Source: Streptomyces sp. NRRL S-31
Lineage (GTDB): Bacteria > Actinomycetota > Actinomycetes > Streptomycetales > Streptomycetaceae
Length of the DNA stretch: 64,000 nt
Reading direction: 5' to 3'
Assembly (NCBI RefSeq): GCF_000718775.1
Contig: NZ_JOCB01000093.1
Coordinates: 43,155-107,154 of the forward strand
In this document: positions 63,278 through 64,000 of the stretch, in pieces
How the letters are laid out: each line of letters opens with the position of its first letter
Numbering within the stretch: the stretch's first letter is position 1
Notes under the pieces: model-generated
Seen by the model: only the letters and a program-made list of their open reading frames with translations
Told to the model about the DNA's origin: nothing
The model's database searches: none
Made by a program: the position numbers and the translations under genes

Positions 63278-64000
63278 ATGACCGAACCCGTTCCGCCGCG
63301 TCACGACCCACGTCAGTCCTGGCGCACCGAAGGCGTGCCGGGCGGGTCGGCGCCGTCACCGAACGGGCTGCGCTCCCGGGGCGGTTGCCTGGTGCAGCTG
63401 GTGATCCTGCTCGTCGTCTACGCCGCGTTCGGCTTCCTGTACAACGATGTGCGCGGGGACGGGACGACCTCGGTCGACTACACCGCCTTCACCGCTCAGT
63501 TGGAAGCGGGCAACGTCAAAAGCGTCTACTCCCAGGGCTCCGAGATCCAGGGCACGCTGAAGAAGCCCGGTGAGGTGCCCGGGGGCGCCAAGGGCGCTAC
63601 GTACACGCACTTCAAGACGTACAAGCCCGCGTTCGCCGACGACGGGCGGCTGTGGGCGGAGATCACCCGGAAGAAGGTCGCGGTCGCCGCCGAGCCGCTG
63701 GCGCAGGGGCCGGGCCTAGGGGAGACCCTGCTGGTCTCCCTGCTGCCCATGGTGCTGCTGATCGCCGTATGGCTGTTCGTCGCCCGGCGGACGGGCGGAG
63801 GACTGGGCGGGGGACTGGGCGGCGGACTCGGTGGTGCGGGCGGGGTGCTCGGCCGCAAGTCGCCCAAGCCGGTCGGTCAGGAGCCGGGCAGGCGGCGTAC
63901 GACCTTCGCCGACGTGGCCGGCATCGACGAGGTCGAGGGCGAGCTGAACGACGTCGTGGACTTCCTGAAGAACCCCGACGCCTACCGCCGGATGGGCGCC
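63278..64000 (+). CDS. ftsH: ATP-dependent membrane protease FtsH, N-terminal part (cut by window end)
   Basis: ATG 63278 follows AAGGAG, and the frame is open to the last base (241 codons seen). First membrane helix LVQLVILLVVYAAFGFLY, the FtsH extracellular domain (VDYTAFTAQLEAGNVKSVYS), second helix LLVSLLPMVLLIAVWLFVAR, a Gly-rich linker, then the start of the AAA module (TTFADVAGIDEVEGELNDVV). The catalytic parts lie outside. The protein degrades membrane and regulatory proteins. Whether it is the main or a second FtsH of the genome cannot be told. Confidence 0.95.
   Translation, partial: MTEPVPPRHDPRQSWRTEGVPGGSAPSPNGLRSRGGCLVQLVILLVVYAAFGFLYNDVRGDGTTSVDYTAFTAQLEAGNVKSVYSQGSEIQGTLKKPGEVPGGAKGATYTHFKTYKPAFADDGRLWAEITRKKVAVAAEPLAQGPGLGETLLVSLLPMVLLIAVWLFVARRTGGGLGGGLGGGLGGAGGVLGRKSPKPVGQEPGRRRTTFADVAGIDEVEGELNDVVDFLKNPDAYRRMGA

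Noticed and set aside
1..64000. tRNA, rRNA, insertion sequences or integrase genes
   Set aside because: None was seen on either strand: no transposase or integrase motifs, no cloverleaf-like sequence and no long terminal inverted repeats within the window.

Overview
The sequence reads as Streptomyces or a very close relative. GC is very high with strong G/C at third codon positions. The window holds the family-level hallmarks of that group: a SsgA-like sporulation protein, a WhiB-like protein, a perfect DasR-type operator, rare TTA (bldA-type) codons, GTG/TTG starts behind strong Shine-Dalgarno sites, and above all an adjacent tap-tpg pair for linear-replicon telomeres. The tap-tpg pair suggests an arm of the linear chromosome or a linear plasmid. 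That would fit the accessory, patchy gene content.

Layout. 1-4.9 kb: end of a substrate-binding protein, a DUF1269 protein, a GH3 lipoprotein and a Cmx/CmrA-like MFS pump. 5.1-19.2 kb: a tightly overlapping three-gene minus-strand operon. It encodes a 3490-residue modular PKS (AT-ACP, KS-AT-DH-KR-ACP, then a condensation domain and a C-terminal FkbH glyceryl-transfer domain), an ACP-thioester reductase with an unusual C-terminal domain, and an alpha/beta hydrolase with a Cys nucleophile. This is the best candidate for an undescribed system. The domain order suggests that a short branched 2-enoyl chain is joined by the C domain to a glyceryl unit loaded by FkbH, and then released reductively. 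The PKS carries two TTA codons, so its translation probably depends on bldA. 19.2-20.5 kb: 1.2 kb without a convincing gene.

20.5-34.8 kb: an XRE-type membrane regulator, a flavohemoprotein, a cupin/GlxA-type divergent pair, a SUKH-like protein divergent from a Ser/Thr kinase with a ricin-like ectodomain, NmrA-like and hydrolase genes, and a decayed patch (truncated SDR, 5'-altered MerR, frameshifted orphan). A serine hydrolase, GNAT and SDR genes follow. 35-40 kb: a DUF4157 (eCIS-core) protein without any injection-system structural genes, a translationally coupled pair (membrane protein with a TTA codon, then a GH13 enzyme), and a DasR-controlled AA10 chitin/cellulose monooxygenase. 40.7-43.6 kb: tap-tpg, followed by three 26-bp repeats.

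43.8-55 kb: a zinc alcohol dehydrogenase, a second globin-reductase preceded by a 34-codon leader ORF, PaaK-like ligase plus HMG-CoA reductase, a secreted protein, two convergent response regulators separated by a 41-bp duplication, fdhD and a DHA2 MFS pump. 55-64 kb: a large LuxR (LAL) regulator, then a membrane-stress and developmental group (HdeD-like, SsgA-like, coiled-coil/winged-helix, WhiB-like, PrsW, SPW-repeat, and FtsH running off the end).

All functional calls rest on motif reading and remembered family features. No database search was run, and start codons were chosen from Shine-Dalgarno position and family fit.
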